Program-made: the position numbers and the translations under genes
Shown: piece after piece, positions 5,425-5,832 of the stretch
Position numbering within the stretch: position 1 is the first letter of the stretch
Layout: each line of letters starts with the position of its first letter
Source of the DNA: Desulfovibrionaceae bacterium
GTDB lineage: Bacteria; Pseudomonadota; Gammaproteobacteria; Burkholderiales; Burkholderiaceae_C
NCBI GenBank assembly: GCA_009778355.1
Contig: WRJY01000175.1
Location: forward strand, 1-5,832
Length of the DNA stretch: 5,832 nt
Direction of reading: 5' to 3'
Notes under the pieces: generated by a model
Told to the model about the DNA's origin: nothing
What the model saw: the letters and a program-made list of their open reading frames with translations, nothing else
Databases searched by the model: none

Positions 5425-5832
5425 TCAGCCCACCATGTCCGCCGACAGCCCGGCGGTCTGGCTGAAGCCGCCATCGACGTAGGTGATTTCGGCGGTTACG
5501 CCCGCGGCCAGGTCGCTCAGTAGAAAGGCGGCGACGTTGCCCACGTCGTCGATGGTGACGTTGCGGCGCAGCGGTGCGGCGCTGGCGACGTAGCCCAACA
5601 GCTTGCCGAAGTCCTTGATGCCGCTGGCCGCCAGGGTCTTGATGGGGCCGGCGCTGATGCCGTTGACGCGGATGCCGCGCGCGCCCAGCGCTTCGGCCAT
5701 GTAGCGCACGCTGGCTTCGAGACTGGCCTTGGCCAGGCCCATGGTGTTGTAGTTGGGGATGCTGCGCAGCGCGCCCAGGTAGCTGAGGGTGAGCAGGGCG
5801 GCCTTGTCGCCGAGGTAGGGCAGGGCGGCCTT
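5425..5832 (-). CDS. fabI: Enoyl-[acyl-carrier-protein] reductase (NADH), C-terminal part
   Basis: Only the last 135 residues are in the window; the start lies beyond 5832. FabI carries out the final reduction of each fatty-acid elongation cycle, reducing trans-2-enoyl-ACP with NAD(P)H in the cytosol. The visible part holds the signature SYLGALRSIPNYNTMGLAKASLEASVRYMAEALG. It includes the FabI-specific catalytic spacing Tyr-x6-Lys (Y in PNYN, K in LAK) and the upstream Tyr of LSYLG. The GIRVNGISAGPIKTLAASGI substrate-loop segment and the C-terminal FLLSDLAAGVTAEITYVDGGFS strand of short-chain dehydrogenase/reductase proteins follow. The Tyr-x6-Lys spacing separates it from ordinary SDRs (Tyr-x3-Lys) and from FabV. 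An internal ATG at 5742 is not the start, because the family sequence continues upstream of it to the window edge. It lies on the same strand as hemB and upstream of it. Confidence 0.95.
   Translation of the reverse strand, partial: KAALPYLGDKAALLTLSYLGALRSIPNYNTMGLAKASLEASVRYMAEALGARGIRVNGISAGPIKTLAASGIKDFGKLLGYVASAAPLRRNVTIDDVGNVAAFLLSDLAAGVTAEITYVDGGFSQTAGLSADMVG

Overview
The window looks like chromosomal DNA of a betaproteobacterium, most likely order Burkholderiales and perhaps family Comamonadaceae. This is inferred from the high GC content, the strong third-position GC bias in the long genes, and the character of the FabI, HemB, SulP and SYLF-domain proteins. No search could be run, so the genus is left open.

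Layout. Positions 1-870 are a degraded, mobile-element-like zone. A probable insertion-sequence end (1-87) abuts the 3' part of a gene for a cysteine-paired, tandem-repeat (bacterial repeat domain, probably surface or secreted) protein. A strong hairpin follows (653-678), then a truncated MNT-type nucleotidyltransferase (712-873). On the minus strand, a complete type II toxin-antitoxin pair, hicA-hicB (1476-869), begins 17 bases after a SulP-family anion transporter gene (3188-1494). Its 3' end coincides with the point where the nucleotidyltransferase homology stops. Divergent from the transporter is a SYLF/Ysc84-type lipoprotein gene (3353-3955, plus). It converges on hemB (5311-4298, minus) across a 342-base spacer full of GC-rich palindromes of a dispersed-repeat type. 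At the right edge is the 3' part of fabI (minus, start outside the window).

The right half is core metabolism and envelope: heme precursor synthesis, fatty-acid elongation, anion uptake and a lipid-associated lipoprotein. The left quarter is accessory: an IS scar, two broken genes and a toxin-antitoxin module. The most interesting reading is that hicAB settled into, or replaced the rest of, an older MNT-type gene at this site, next to an IS-truncated repeat-protein gene. I see no convincing new multi-gene system. The other findings concern genome remodelling and small structural details.
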